From: an uncultured Eggerthellaceae bacterium
GTDB taxonomy: Bacteria > Actinomycetota > Coriobacteriia > Coriobacteriales > Eggerthellaceae
Length of the DNA stretch: 45,774 bases
Reading direction: 5' to 3'
Assembly (NCBI GenBank): GCA_949840905.1
Contig: CATKXW010000018.1
Coordinates: 1 to 45,774 of the forward strand
Shown here one piece after another: positions 8,981-17,493 of this stretch. The position numbers and the translations under genes were made by a program. Below the pieces are notes generated by a model that was not told where the DNA came from, ran no database searches, and saw only the letters and a list, made by a program, of their open reading frames with translations. Each line of letters begins with the position of its first letter. Position 1 is the stretch's first letter.

Positions 8981-11110
8981 ATGGATGCAACGTTATCCTA
9001 TGGTTGGGCGGGCAAGATACTGCGCGTTAACCTGAGCGACGGCACCATCACTACGTTCGCCACCGCTCCTTATGAGGATTACATCGGAGGGATGGGCATC
9101 GCGAACAAGATCATGTTCGACGAGGTGCCCGCTGGGGTGAAGCCCTTCGACGAGGAGAACAAGGTGGTGTTCGCCGTCGGTCCTCTGACGGCCACAGGCA
9201 CGCCCTTGGCAGGCCGTACCACCATCGCTTCCCTCTCCACCTACACCAAAGACGAGCAGGTCATCGACGCGCACTGCGGCGGCATGCTGGGCGCGCGCAT
9301 CAAGCAGGCCGGCTACGATGGCATCGTCATCGAGGGCAAGGCCGCATCTCCGGTATATGTGATGATCGACGATGATGACGTGAAGATCAAGAGCGCGGAT
9401 GGCATCTGGGGCCTAGGCACCCGCGCCGCCACCGAGACGCTATGCCGTCGCGAAGGCCTTGATGTGGTGGTGGCCACCATCGGACCGGCCGGCGAGAACC
9501 TGCTACCCTACGCATGCATCATCAACTCACGTAACCATTCAGCGGGCGCCGGCACCGCTGCTGTGCTGGGTTCGAAGAACATGAAGGCTCTCGTGGTGCG
9601 CGGCACCGGCACGGTGAACGTGGCCGACCCGCAGAAGATAGCCGAGCTGTCCGACTACATGCTGCGCGAGATCGTGGGCTCCAACAACAACCACGTGGTG
9701 CCCTCCACCCAGCAGGAATGGGCCCAGTATTACGACAAGGGCTCGCGCTGGACGGCGCGGGACGGTCTGTACTGGGCGCTCGCCGAGGGCGGCCCCATCA
9801 ACACTGGCGAGCCGAAGCCCGGCGAGATCAACACCGTGGGCTATCGTTGCATGAAGTCCACCAAAGACGACGGGCCCGACGCCGAGAAGTACACCATCAA
9901 GATGGACGGCTGCCATAGCTGCCCCATCCACTGCTTCTCTGACATGTACGTGCCGCCCAGCGAGGAGAACGGCGGCTACGCCACCACGGGCAACACCTGC
10001 GTGCCGAACTTCCCCTACCTTTATATGACCGACATCCTCGAATCGGGCATCCCCAGCTCCTCAGAAGACGGCCTGATATGGAACCAGGTGATCGGTTCGG
10101 TCATGGACGATCTGGGACTATGGTGCAACTACGCGCAGCTCTATCGCGACATCGCCCACTGCGTGCATGACGGCGTGTTCCAGCGCGTGCTGCCGCCCGA
10201 GGAGTACGCGGCCTTCGACTGGGACAAGTTCTATCGCAACGATCCTACCATCATGCCCGAGCTGCTGCGCAAGATAGCTCAGAACGACTCCGAGCTCGCC
10301 TACATCGGCCACGGCACCTACCTGTGGACCCAGCGCTGGGACGACATGGGATGGAACGACACCGTCGCTTCGTGCATGATCAGCCCCCGTGGCTGGCCGG
10401 TGCACCATGCACAGGAGTGCTTCGCCCAGGTGGGACTGTTGTACAACATGATGTTCAACCGCGACGACATGATCCATTCCGCCGTGAACTTCCAAGGGTG
10501 CGGCCTACCGTTCGAGCTGAAGCAGCAGATAGCCGCCGAGGTATGGGGTAGCGCCGATGCCATCGACATGGACAAGGACTACACGCCCATGAACGAGCAT
10601 AAGGCGAACTTCTGCTGGTGGTCCATCGTGACCGACGTGCTGCACGATTCGCTCACGCTGTGCAACTGGGTGTGGCCCATGACCGTCTCGCCCACCGCAG
10701 CCCGCGACTACCGCGGCGACCTTGACCTGGAGGCCAAGTTCTTCAAGGCCGCCACGGGCCGAGACGTCACCACCGAAGACCTCTACAAGGCCGGCGCGAA
10801 GATCATGACGCTGCAGCGGGCCAACACCGCCCGCGGCATGACCGACGCCTCCGGGAAGATGGGCACCAACGACTTCCGCACCTATCACGACGTGGTGACG
10901 GAATGGCCCTTCACCAAAGACCCCGACAAGCAGCCCTTCACGCCCGGCACCGACAAGATGGAGAAGGGCGACTTCCAGAACGCCCTGACCATGCTCTACC
11001 GCACGTTCGGCTGGGACGAGAAGCTGGGCTGCCCCACCGCCGCCTGCCTCGATGCCTACGATATGCCCGACGTGAAAGAGGAGCTGGCCTCCCTGGGCCT
11101 TCTGCCCTGA
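8981..11110 (+). CDS. aor: aldehyde:ferredoxin oxidoreductase family protein
   Basis: A 709-residue member of the tungsto-bispterin AOR family, which oxidises aldehydes (or reduces acids) with ferredoxin in the cytoplasm. The N-terminal domain reads GKILRVNL and, further on, GPLTATGTPLAGRTT and IINSRNHSAGAGTAAVLGSKNMKA, all typical. The [4Fe-4S] ligands appear as C311-x2-C314-x3-C318 (CHSCPIHC) and C561 in LTLCNWVWP. I start at the ATG 8981, with GGAG seven bases upstream, rather than an upstream GTG without a site. At over 700 residues it is longer than classical AOR (about 600), so it may belong to a subfamily with a different substrate. It is single, with two hairpins behind it, and divergent from the ferredoxin operon. 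Confidence 0.93.
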   Translation: MDATLSYGWAGKILRVNLSDGTITTFATAPYEDYIGGMGIANKIMFDEVPAGVKPFDEENKVVFAVGPLTATGTPLAGRTTIASLSTYTKDEQVIDAHCGGMLGARIKQAGYDGIVIEGKAASPVYVMIDDDDVKIKSADGIWGLGTRAATETLCRREGLDVVVATIGPAGENLLPYACIINSRNHSAGAGTAAVLGSKNMKALVVRGTGTVNVADPQKIAELSDYMLREIVGSNNNHVVPSTQQEWAQYYDKGSRWTARDGLYWALAEGGPINTGEPKPGEINTVGYRCMKSTKDDGPDAEKYTIKMDGCHSCPIHCFSDMYVPPSEENGGYATTGNTCVPNFPYLYMTDILESGIPSSSEDGLIWNQVIGSVMDDLGLWCNYAQLYRDIAHCVHDGVFQRVLPPEEYAAFDWDKFYRNDPTIMPELLRKIAQNDSELAYIGHGTYLWTQRWDDMGWNDTVASCMISPRGWPVHHAQECFAQVGLLYNMMFNRDDMIHSAVNFQGCGLPFELKQQIAAEVWGSADAIDMDKDYTPMNEHKANFCWWSIVTDVLHDSLTLCNWVWPMTVSPTAARDYRGDLDLEAKFFKAATGRDVTTEDLYKAGAKIMTLQRANTARGMTDASGKMGTNDFRTYHDVVTEWPFTKDPDKQPFTPGTDKMEKGDFQNALTMLYRTFGWDEKLGCPTAACLDAYDMPDVKEELASLGLLP

Positions 11111-11124
11111 TCGCCACCGACGAC

Positions 11125-11217
11125 GGCCCGCCGCGGTGAGCGCCGCTCGCTCAGGCGGGCCCCTCTCTCGATGAGATGGCCCCCCTTCCGTCGATACGAT
11201 GCGGAAGGGGGGCCATC
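11125..11217 (+). terminator. double hairpin after aldehyde oxidoreductase gene
   Basis: Two hairpins follow the stop. The first pairs GGCCCGCC (11125-11132) with GGCGGGCC (11154-11161). The second pairs a 16-base arm (11175-11190) perfectly with 11202-11217. No U-tract follows, so termination may need Rho, or the hairpins may protect the mRNA ends of the two convergent genes. Confidence 0.6.
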
Positions 11218-11240
11218 GCTATGCTCACGCGGTTACGGCG

Positions 11241-11282
11241 CGTGCGGGGCCGGAGGACACGGCGTGCGGGGCTAGAGGACGC
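11241..11282. repeat. 22-bp imperfect tandem duplication
   Basis: CGTGCGGGGC occurs at 11241-11250 and 11263-11272, each followed by a similar GAGGAC tract, giving a period of 22 bp in two copies. It lies between the convergent aor and NifU-like genes. No function is evident. Confidence 0.45.
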
Positions 11283-11318
11283 AGGAAGCGCTCTTCTCCT
11301 CTTCAGCTCACGGGCGGC

Positions 11319-12752
11319 TCACACGTTGCGGTATCGATCGACCGACGACCATTCGGCCAGGGCGGTCGCATGCTCGGCATCCAGGTGCGCCGAAGAGTAG
11401 AAGTAGACATCGCCGTTGCTGGCCTCCAAGCGCTCCAGGTCGCCATAGGCCTCCTGCTTGCGAGCCCTTTGAAAGACCGCCTCCACCTCTTCGGCACCCA
11501 TCTCGATGGGGCGATTGGCGAAGCTTTCCCGAGCCATGGGCCGCGGATAGGTGCGCGATTCTTCCCGTACGCAATAGACGAAGGTGGCCAGCGGATCGTC
11601 TTCTTGGGCCAGATAGGCCCAGCGAGCGAACGCCGCGGTCATGACGGTACCATCGTAGAGGTAGGTGGTCTGCGGACCAAGCATCGCCCGAATGCCCGAG
11701 CCGTCCACCGTCCGATGCACAGGCGCTGCGGCCTCATCGGTCTTCACGAGGCCCCAAACGCCCTCCACCTCCACGAGCTCGTAACCGTCAGGTGGCCGCA
11801 ATTCGAAGTCGTCGTCAGAAAGAGGCTCTTCTGGGGCGAGGGCCCGCTTGGTCTCGGGCATCGCCGCAGGCTCAACGGTATCCGCGAAGAGCGATGGGAT
11901 GCCCACCCCTCGATCCGCGTAGGCGGACCGCTCCGGGCCCTGAGAGACGGGCGCTAAGGCCGCAGCGGCTGGGTCGGGGGCCTCGGTGGCTCCCTCCTCT
12001 TCCTCACAGCGCGCCAACAACATGGCGGAGAACTCCGCGGCGCTCAGATGGGACGGCACGAGATGGTCCCAATCGGCCGCTACGGTCAGTGTTCCGCGAG
12101 CGGTGTTGGCGCGCACTAGGTCGAACGCCGCAGCACAGGCGTTATCTTCGACACGCTCCCGTTCGGCCGCTTCCTCTTCCAGCCGCAGTTCCAAGCGCGA
12201 CTGGCGCAGCGAGCAATGCTCGGCCATCAAACACGAGACGGACTGCTCGTCGCACGGCACCGCCTCGTCCAGACCGGCCAGGTCGGCACCGTCTCGCAGA
12301 AGCATATCGCCCACCAGCGCCTTCACCGCGCACACCGAGAAGTGCAAGGCGTTCACCTTGCCGGGTGGCACCCCATCCACCGCTTCGCGCACCTCTTCGG
12401 TCGTCAGCTCCAGCGCCTCTTCGATGCCCTTGCCCTCCACCAGCGAACACGCGACGCTGGCGCAACCGGTCATGGCCAAGCAGCCTCGCGTCTTGAACCC
12501 GGCCGCCTCGATGATGCCCGTCGCAGGATCGATGCGCGCGAACAGACGGCACGCCACCTCTCCGCGCTTCGACTTGCCCACCATGCTCTGGGCGTTCGCG
12601 CCCTCGGGCCGACCGGAGTTCTCGAAGGCGGCCACGATGGCCAGCAAGCGATCGGAATAGGACTCCACCTCGTCGGGCGCTTCGGTCTGATACACATCGG
12701 CGGTGCGCAGCAGCACGCGCTCCTCCGGCTTCTCGTAGACGTTGCGCTCCAT
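11319..12752 (-). CDS. NifU/IscU-like protein with altered ligands and long C-terminal extension
   Basis: 477 residues from the ATG at 12752 (AAGG seven bases upstream). Residues of about 30-155 resemble the IscU/NifU scaffold that builds Fe-S clusters: DPATGIIEAAGFKTRGC aligns with the strand leading to the second conserved Cys (C91). The other ligands differ. The usual ACGDV is KRGEV (R63 for Cys, E65 for Asp), and the usual HCS is H137-F-S-V-C141, with the Cys moved. Extra Cys lie at 97 and 102. After an acidic, Ala-rich linker, the last 150 or so residues form an unrecognised domain (YELVEVEGVWGLVK, TYLYDGTVMTAAFARWAYL). It may serve Fe-S or W/Mo enzyme maturation, given its neighbour (inference). 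It is convergent with the aldehyde oxidoreductase gene. Confidence 0.7.
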   Translation of the reverse strand: MERNVYEKPEERVLLRTADVYQTEAPDEVESYSDRLLAIVAAFENSGRPEGANAQSMVGKSKRGEVACRLFARIDPATGIIEAAGFKTRGCLAMTGCASVACSLVEGKGIEEALELTTEEVREAVDGVPPGKVNALHFSVCAVKALVGDMLLRDGADLAGLDEAVPCDEQSVSCLMAEHCSLRQSRLELRLEEEAAERERVEDNACAAAFDLVRANTARGTLTVAADWDHLVPSHLSAAEFSAMLLARCEEEEGATEAPDPAAAALAPVSQGPERSAYADRGVGIPSLFADTVEPAAMPETKRALAPEEPLSDDDFELRPPDGYELVEVEGVWGLVKTDEAAAPVHRTVDGSGIRAMLGPQTTYLYDGTVMTAAFARWAYLAQEDDPLATFVYCVREESRTYPRPMARESFANRPIEMGAEEVEAVFQRARKQEAYGDLERLEASNGDVYFYSSAHLDAEHATALAEWSSVDRYRNV

Positions 12753-12794
12753 GGCACGACCTTCCCTTTCCTCTTCATAGCGTCGATGCGTTCT

Positions 12795-12800
12795 CTCCAT
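12795..12800 (-). promoter_or_regulatory. candidate -10 box of NifU-like gene
   Basis: Reading the minus strand, TATAAT lies about 45 bases upstream of the chosen ATG at 12752. The -35 region is poor. Its position supports starting translation at 12752 rather than at upstream in-frame codons. Confidence 0.4.
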
Positions 12801-12861
12801 TATAGCGGCCGCTTCGAAGGCGTGCTGCAGCCTCGCCGCCCGCACTATCGCACGACGCAAC

Positions 12862-12891
12862 ACGCCGCCGGCCCTTTCGGTCCGACGGCGT
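12862..12891 (-). terminator. GC-rich hairpin after surface-protein gene
   Basis: ACGCCG (12862-12867) pairs with CGGCGT (12886-12891), extended by CGG/CCG after one mismatch, with a ten-base loop. It lies 25 bp past the stop of the surface-protein gene. There is no T-run after it, so it is a weak intrinsic terminator at best. Confidence 0.45.
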
Positions 12892-12916
12892 GCATCTGCC
12901 AATAGAGGGATGGGCG

Positions 12917-14359
12917 CTAGCAGCGATGACCGCTGGCGCGTCGGCGCAATGCCAACAGGCACGACACCACGATGATCACCACCGAAGCGCCGGCCACCAA
13001 GGGCAGCTCCCCGTCACCGGTCTGCTGCACGGTCGCGCGCACCGAGGGGTCAGAGGCCGGTCGGGTCACCACAGCAGCCTTCGCGCTCTCATCCGGCGTG
13101 GCCACCTGGGTCGAGCGGTCAGCATGGTCGGGCGTGTCATCTGGCGTGGCCGGCTGGGTCGGATCGTTCTCTCGCGCTTCCTTCTGCGCCACCACGTAGG
13201 GCCCAGTGGACTCATGAGCGATCACATAGCCTTCGGGCATGTAAGCACCCACATCGCGATTCCAGCGACCGCCGGTCACCCGCAGCGTGGCCCCGGCGGG
13301 ATCATCGTCAGAGGCGAACACCTTGCCTTGCAGCTCGAAGGTGCCGTCCTTCGCCTCGATGACGTTCTGCGCATCATCGCCCACCGCGAGGGCGCTGCTC
13401 TCGCCAAGGGCCTTTACCGTGGAACCCAGACCGAACGTCACCGTGTTGCCCTTGGCCTGCAGCCGCTGGGCATCCGTCGATCCAGCGAACATCACCACCG
13501 CTTGGACGAGGTCGGAGGCGGTGGAAGCCTGAGCCGTGACCGAGGAGCTCTCCACGTTCACCCTCACGTTCTCGCACCCTTGGATGGTGATGGTGCCGAG
13601 GCCGTTGGTAGCCCCGGTGATGCCGGTGGACGACAGGGCCGATCCGGCGATGATATCTATGACGGAGCCGGACGAGCCAGCGGAGGAATCCTGGCCTCTC
13701 ACGTACAGTGCGCTGTAGCCGGACACGTCGGTGTCAGCCAAGGTGAGCTGCACAGGATTGAGCGTCACGATGCCGAAGCCCGAAGCTGAAGCGCTCAGCG
13801 TGCAACCGTTGAACGCGATGGACGTAGCCTGCGGCGTATTGCCGCCCGCAGTGAACACCTGGGTGGAACCGGTGCCGGTGGCGGCCATGATAGCGTCGTC
13901 GAAGATGAGCTCCTTATAGCCGTTGCGAGCCGACACCACTCGGCCGTCCGGGCTCGGGTTGGTCACGGTGATGTTGCGGAACGTGGTGCGATACGTATGA
14001 GCCTCATCCGGCCCTCCCACCACATATATGCCAAGGCCTCCCACGGTCAGAACGTGCCCTTGGCCGTCTATGGTGAGCGGCTTGGCAAATCTCAGAGCCA
14101 CCTGATTGTCACCGCTGGCCGTTACGCCGGATACCGTAGCATCAGCGAGCAGGTTCACGGTCGCGCCCTCGGCAGCGGCATCCACCGCCTCTTCGAAGGT
14201 GCTATAGAAGGCAGCGGTGCCATCAGGGGCGACCACCTGGGCGATAGCCCCCTGCTCGCTCGGCAACGGATCGGCGAACGCCGGAGTGGTGGGCAACAAC
14301 AACAGAAGAGCTGCCGCCGCGCAGGCTAGCAGCTCGCTCAATGGTTTCGGCAGGCTCAT
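12917..14359 (-). CDS. secreted wall-anchored surface protein, pectate-lyase-like repeats
   Basis: 480 residues from the ATG at 14359, which has GAGGAG nine bases upstream (an ATG two codons earlier sits too close to it). The N-terminus is a Sec signal peptide ending PAFA, near residue 30. The body contains segments such as LTIDGQGHVLTV, FRNITVTNP, FNGCTLSASASGFGI and LTLADTDVSGYSALYV, which resemble right-handed beta-helix (pectate-lyase-like) surface proteins. The C-terminus has a Thr/Asp/Pro-rich stretch, a QQTGDGE sorting-like motif, a hydrophobic segment and a basic tail, as in sortase substrates, although the Pro of LPxTG is replaced. It is probably displayed on the cell wall. Its binding partner is unknown. 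It appears to be a single-gene unit. Confidence 0.8.
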   Translation of the reverse strand: MSLPKPLSELLACAAAALLLLLPTTPAFADPLPSEQGAIAQVVAPDGTAAFYSTFEEAVDAAAEGATVNLLADATVSGVTASGDNQVALRFAKPLTIDGQGHVLTVGGLGIYVVGGPDEAHTYRTTFRNITVTNPSPDGRVVSARNGYKELIFDDAIMAATGTGSTQVFTAGGNTPQATSIAFNGCTLSASASGFGIVTLNPVQLTLADTDVSGYSALYVRGQDSSAGSSGSVIDIIAGSALSSTGITGATNGLGTITIQGCENVRVNVESSSVTAQASTASDLVQAVVMFAGSTDAQRLQAKGNTVTFGLGSTVKALGESSALAVGDDAQNVIEAKDGTFELQGKVFASDDDPAGATLRVTGGRWNRDVGAYMPEGYVIAHESTGPYVVAQKEARENDPTQPATPDDTPDHADRSTQVATPDESAKAAVVTRPASDPSVRATVQQTGDGELPLVAGASVVIIVVSCLLALRRRASGHRC

Positions 14360-14520
14360 CGACATCAGCTCCTCACGCCCCTTCCGAGCGGTGCGCCGCA
14401 GCACCTTCCGCTCGACGGTTCTTCTCACCGATGACCTTAGCCGTCCCTGCGCGCCTCCGAGCCCCACGCTCGCGATCCCTTACCCCCCTGCAACCCAAAT
14501 GAAACCGATCCGTGGAAAAG

Positions 14521-15555
14521 CTAGTCGCCGAACAGCTTGCGTTGAGAGATGCGGCCCTTCGGCTTCGCGATGACCCAGTCGAGGTGCGGCCTCGCGAGCG
14601 TCGAGGCCGGATCGGCGGCGAAAGCGAGGCAAGAGGAGTTCAGCGACCGGAGCACTTCTTCGAGCGACACGCCTCTTCGCTTGATTTCTTCGAGGTGCTC
14701 TTTGAAGGCTCCATAGAGCTCATCGCGCTTGGCTGCGCGGATCTGTGGTGCTGCGCCTACCAACCACTGATGCAGAGCAGCATCGATGTAGAGGTCTTGA
14801 TCGGGAGAGAATCGGCGAAACGCTCTTTCGATGGGCCCCCAATACAGCGCGAACAAACGCTCCTGCTCCTCAAAACCGTAGGTCATCAGCAAGGTGTTTC
14901 GCAAGAGGTCCGCAGTGGTGAGCGGACGTCCTTTAGCGTTCAAGCTCTCGAACACTTGCTGGGGACTATCGTTCGGACCCAGTTCCACAGCGACCGTCCG
15001 AAGCTCCTTCAAGCCTCGCCATAGCGCTTCGCGATCGAATCCTTCACCGCGCATCCGCGCGGTGAACCTCTCGAAGCTCTGAACGAGGAAGCGCGAGGGT
15101 TCGCCGACCATGGTAATCTCGCCCTCGCCCGCCACGATGGCATCAAGGGTGGCCGCATCGGCGCGGGAGAGCGTCAGCTTCGCCCCACCATCAGGCGCTC
15201 GCAGATACTCCCGGTCGATAGCAACGGCGAGGACCTTATCGTCTTCACTGCCTTCGCGCAGAACGTCTCGTAGCGCTGCCAACATCAACGTGAGCGTGGT
15301 CAAGCGCTGCTGACCGTCGATCACTCCGAGCGCTGCGATGCCCCTCTGCGCTCCATCAGGCTGCTCGGTATCGGGCAGATATATCATAGTGCCAAGGAAA
15401 TGCGCCACGCCATCGCGCCCGGCCTGCAGCGTATCGACCAACAGCTGATCGCATTGGGGGCCGGTCCACGCATACACCCTCTGGAAGACCGGCACGAAGA
15501 ATCGCACGTGAGGCTTCCCGAGGATAGCGAGCACAGGCTCCAACGATGCTCTCAT
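14521..15555 (-). CDS. DUF262-only protein, second of tandem pair
   Basis: 344 residues from the ATG at 15555 (AGGAGAGG upstream). The N-terminal half has the DUF262 hallmarks FVPVFQRVYAWTGPQCDQLL and, near residue 85, VIDGQQRLTTLTLML. DUF262 is a ParB/Srx-like NTPase or nuclease fold, known as the N-terminal part of GmrSD-type modification-dependent restriction enzymes and related defence proteins. The DUF1524 HNH nuclease that usually follows is absent; the protein ends at RISQRKLFGD. It lies 13 bp after its paralogue, so the two are probably one operon. Whether it cuts or senses DNA cannot be said from sequence. Confidence 0.82.
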   Translation of the reverse strand: MRASLEPVLAILGKPHVRFFVPVFQRVYAWTGPQCDQLLVDTLQAGRDGVAHFLGTMIYLPDTEQPDGAQRGIAALGVIDGQQRLTTLTLMLAALRDVLREGSEDDKVLAVAIDREYLRAPDGGAKLTLSRADAATLDAIVAGEGEITMVGEPSRFLVQSFERFTARMRGEGFDREALWRGLKELRTVAVELGPNDSPQQVFESLNAKGRPLTTADLLRNTLLMTYGFEEQERLFALYWGPIERAFRRFSPDQDLYIDAALHQWLVGAAPQIRAAKRDELYGAFKEHLEEIKRRGVSLEEVLRSLNSSCLAFAADPASTLARPHLDWVIAKPKGRISQRKLFGD

Positions 15556-15568
15556 AGATCCTCTCCTT

Positions 15569-16645
15569 TCACCAACGCGCATCCACTGCGCGCAACTGTT
15601 CTCTCACTCGCTGCGCATAAGCTTCGTCATCAGCCTTCTTCAGGCTGTAGCCTGCCGTGAGCGCCGGAGCTCCTATCTCGGCCCAGTCAGAAGCCGACTT
15701 GTACTTCTTCGTCCCGTGATAGCGGTAGTTCTCGGCCCACATGAGGCTGAAGCCGCGCAATTCGCGCAAGATAGGCTCTTTCGCACCCGTGTAAACGTCT
15801 TCGGCATATCGCTTGAACGAACCATAGACCTGCTCGGCACTGCGAATGCGCGCACCCTTCAAACGGATGGAAAGCCAGCTCTTGATGGCACCATCGAGGC
15901 GCAACGAACCCGGATCCGGAGCGAACATCTCCTCGATGGGCAGCCAGTACCCCTCATAAAGGCGCTCCTGTTCTTCGCGACTCTCCGCGAGCAGAAGATG
16001 GTTGCGCACCATATCGGCCACGGAGAGCCGCACGCCCTTGGAGTTCACTCCCTCGAACACGATCTGACCGAGCGCAGCATCTTCCAGCTCCACTTCGATC
16101 ACCACGAAGCGCAGAAGCCCCTCCCAGAGCAGCTCGAGGTCGAAGCCATCCTCTTCGAGACGCCCTTCGAAGAATGCGACAGCATCGCGCATCGGAGAGG
16201 GTTCGAGCCCCGCCGAACCTTCCTCTAAAGCCCTCCGATATGCCTCTCGATCGGGGCGAGAAGGCAAGAGGCGCAAAGAGCGCACCTCATCGTCTTTCTG
16301 GAACAGGCAGTCATCTATCGCTTGAAGAGCCCCTTCGTCGCCGACCCCGTTCTGTTCTTCGCCCAGACAGCGACGAAGAACGGACAGCAGCAACGTTATG
16401 GTGGTGATGCGCTGCTGACCATCTATCACTAGCAAGCGTTCAGAGTCTCCATCCTCGCTCTCCTTGACATATATGATCGTGCCGAGGAAGTGATCCCGTG
16501 CGCTTCGGGCTGCGCGCAACGCATCGAGCAAGAGCTCTTCGCACTGCTCTGCGTTCCAAGAATAGACGCGCTGATACAACGGTATGACGAAACAGCTCTG
16601 TCCCGATCCGAACATATCCAATAGGCCTCGTTGCGAAACGTTCAT
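15569..16645 (-). CDS. DUF262-only protein, first of tandem pair
   Basis: 358 residues, paralogous to the next gene. The motifs are FVIPLYQRVYSWNAEQCEELLLDAL near residue 20 and LVIDGQQRITTITLLLSVL near residue 72. The middle region also matches the paralogue: in both, a stretch naming an effect on a gene product (IVFEGVNSKGVRLSVADMVRNHLLL here) is the conserved helix block of DUF262. Again there is no C-terminal HNH domain. The ATG at 16645 has GGAGG five bases upstream. It diverges from a TetR-family gene across a 171-bp gap. The pair may act as a heteromer in defence or stress control, which is an inference from family context only. Confidence 0.82.
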   Translation of the reverse strand: MNVSQRGLLDMFGSGQSCFVIPLYQRVYSWNAEQCEELLLDALRAARSARDHFLGTIIYVKESEDGDSERLLVIDGQQRITTITLLLSVLRRCLGEEQNGVGDEGALQAIDDCLFQKDDEVRSLRLLPSRPDREAYRRALEEGSAGLEPSPMRDAVAFFEGRLEEDGFDLELLWEGLLRFVVIEVELEDAALGQIVFEGVNSKGVRLSVADMVRNHLLLAESREEQERLYEGYWLPIEEMFAPDPGSLRLDGAIKSWLSIRLKGARIRSAEQVYGSFKRYAEDVYTGAKEPILRELRGFSLMWAENYRYHGTKKYKSASDWAEIGAPALTAGYSLKKADDEAYAQRVREQLRAVDARW

Positions 16646-16773
16646 GTCGCCCTCCCTGTAGGCTCATCAGGGAACATCGGTAGCGACGGCATCGCGTCCT
16701 ATCGACTCGACATCCTCCTCGCAGCCCGCTCCCCCTCGTTCATCACCGATTCTAGCCATCTCTCCTGGAAGTG

Positions 16774-16791
16774 CCGTACAATACCGTACAA
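16774..16791. promoter_or_regulatory. direct repeat at tetR promoter, candidate operator
   Basis: CCGTACAA occurs twice in tandem (16774-16781 and 16784-16791), ten bases apart, that is, one helical turn. The first copy overlaps a TACAAT -10-like hexamer (16777-16782), and the repeats end 25 bp before the TetR-family start codon. The pattern also reads as GTAC...GTAC inverted halves. It is a plausible autoregulatory site that might also control the divergent DUF262 pair. Confidence 0.4.
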
Positions 16792-16816
16792 GTTGTTCAA
16801 TAAAGGAGCGAAGACC

Positions 16817-17380
16817 ATGGGAAGCGCTATAGATGCGCGCTTCGTGCGCAGCGAAGAGAGGATACAGGATGCACTGGCGGCTCTTCTGAAGAAGAAAGGG
16901 CTCGCCCAGATCGGAGTGAGCGAACTCGCACGGGAAGCGAACGTGAGCCGTGCTACCTTCTATGCGCACTACGACAATGTTCATGAAGCCTACGAACAGC
17001 TCGTCGGGCGCGCCATGGAGCGAGTACAGTCCTTCGATGAGCATTTCGCCTGCTCACAGTGTTCCGGCAAAGCTCAGAACCTGCCTTATTGCGAGAGGAT
17101 CCGAACCGAAGGCGAACTCGAAGGCGTTCTGAAGGATCCGAGCTTCTTTTCGGTGATGATGGAGCAGATGACCGAGAGCGGCTCGTCGAGCCTCGAGAAT
17201 CGCCTGAGAGAGCGCGGTGTCGCCCGAGATGTCGCGGGAGCGCTCATGCTGTTCCAGATGAGCGGTTGCCATGCGGTAGCCCTCTCTCCTTTTGCCGAAC
17301 GAACCGATTGGCACCGCATCCGCACTGCGATCGACCGTTTCATCGAAGGAGGCCTAGCCGCCGTGGGAAACGGACTATGA
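16817..17380 (+). CDS. TetR/AcrR-family transcriptional regulator
   Basis: 187 residues from the ATG at 16817 (AAAGGAG eight bases upstream). The N-terminal helix-turn-helix reads RIQDALAALLKKKGLAQIGVSELAREANVSRATFYAHY, a clear TetR signature at residues 13-52. The remainder is helical with no identifiable ligand pocket motif; it looks like the TetR_C_8-type C-terminus. A CSQCSGK stretch near residue 80 adds two close cysteines, so thiol or metal sensing is possible but unproven. It is divergent from the DUF262 pair and followed after 113 bp by the CcdA gene, so its target is uncertain. Confidence 0.9.
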   Translation: MGSAIDARFVRSEERIQDALAALLKKKGLAQIGVSELAREANVSRATFYAHYDNVHEAYEQLVGRAMERVQSFDEHFACSQCSGKAQNLPYCERIRTEGELEGVLKDPSFFSVMMEQMTESGSSSLENRLRERGVARDVAGALMLFQMSGCHAVALSPFAERTDWHRIRTAIDRFIEGGLAAVGNGL

Positions 17381-17493
17381 ACGATCCGGTATCTTCTGCT
17401 GCGCGCGAGCTGCCCCACGGGGTATCATCACCATGGCGATGAACGACCGATCCTCTCTCGATAGGCCGAGGGAGAGCGAGAGAGGAGCCTTCC

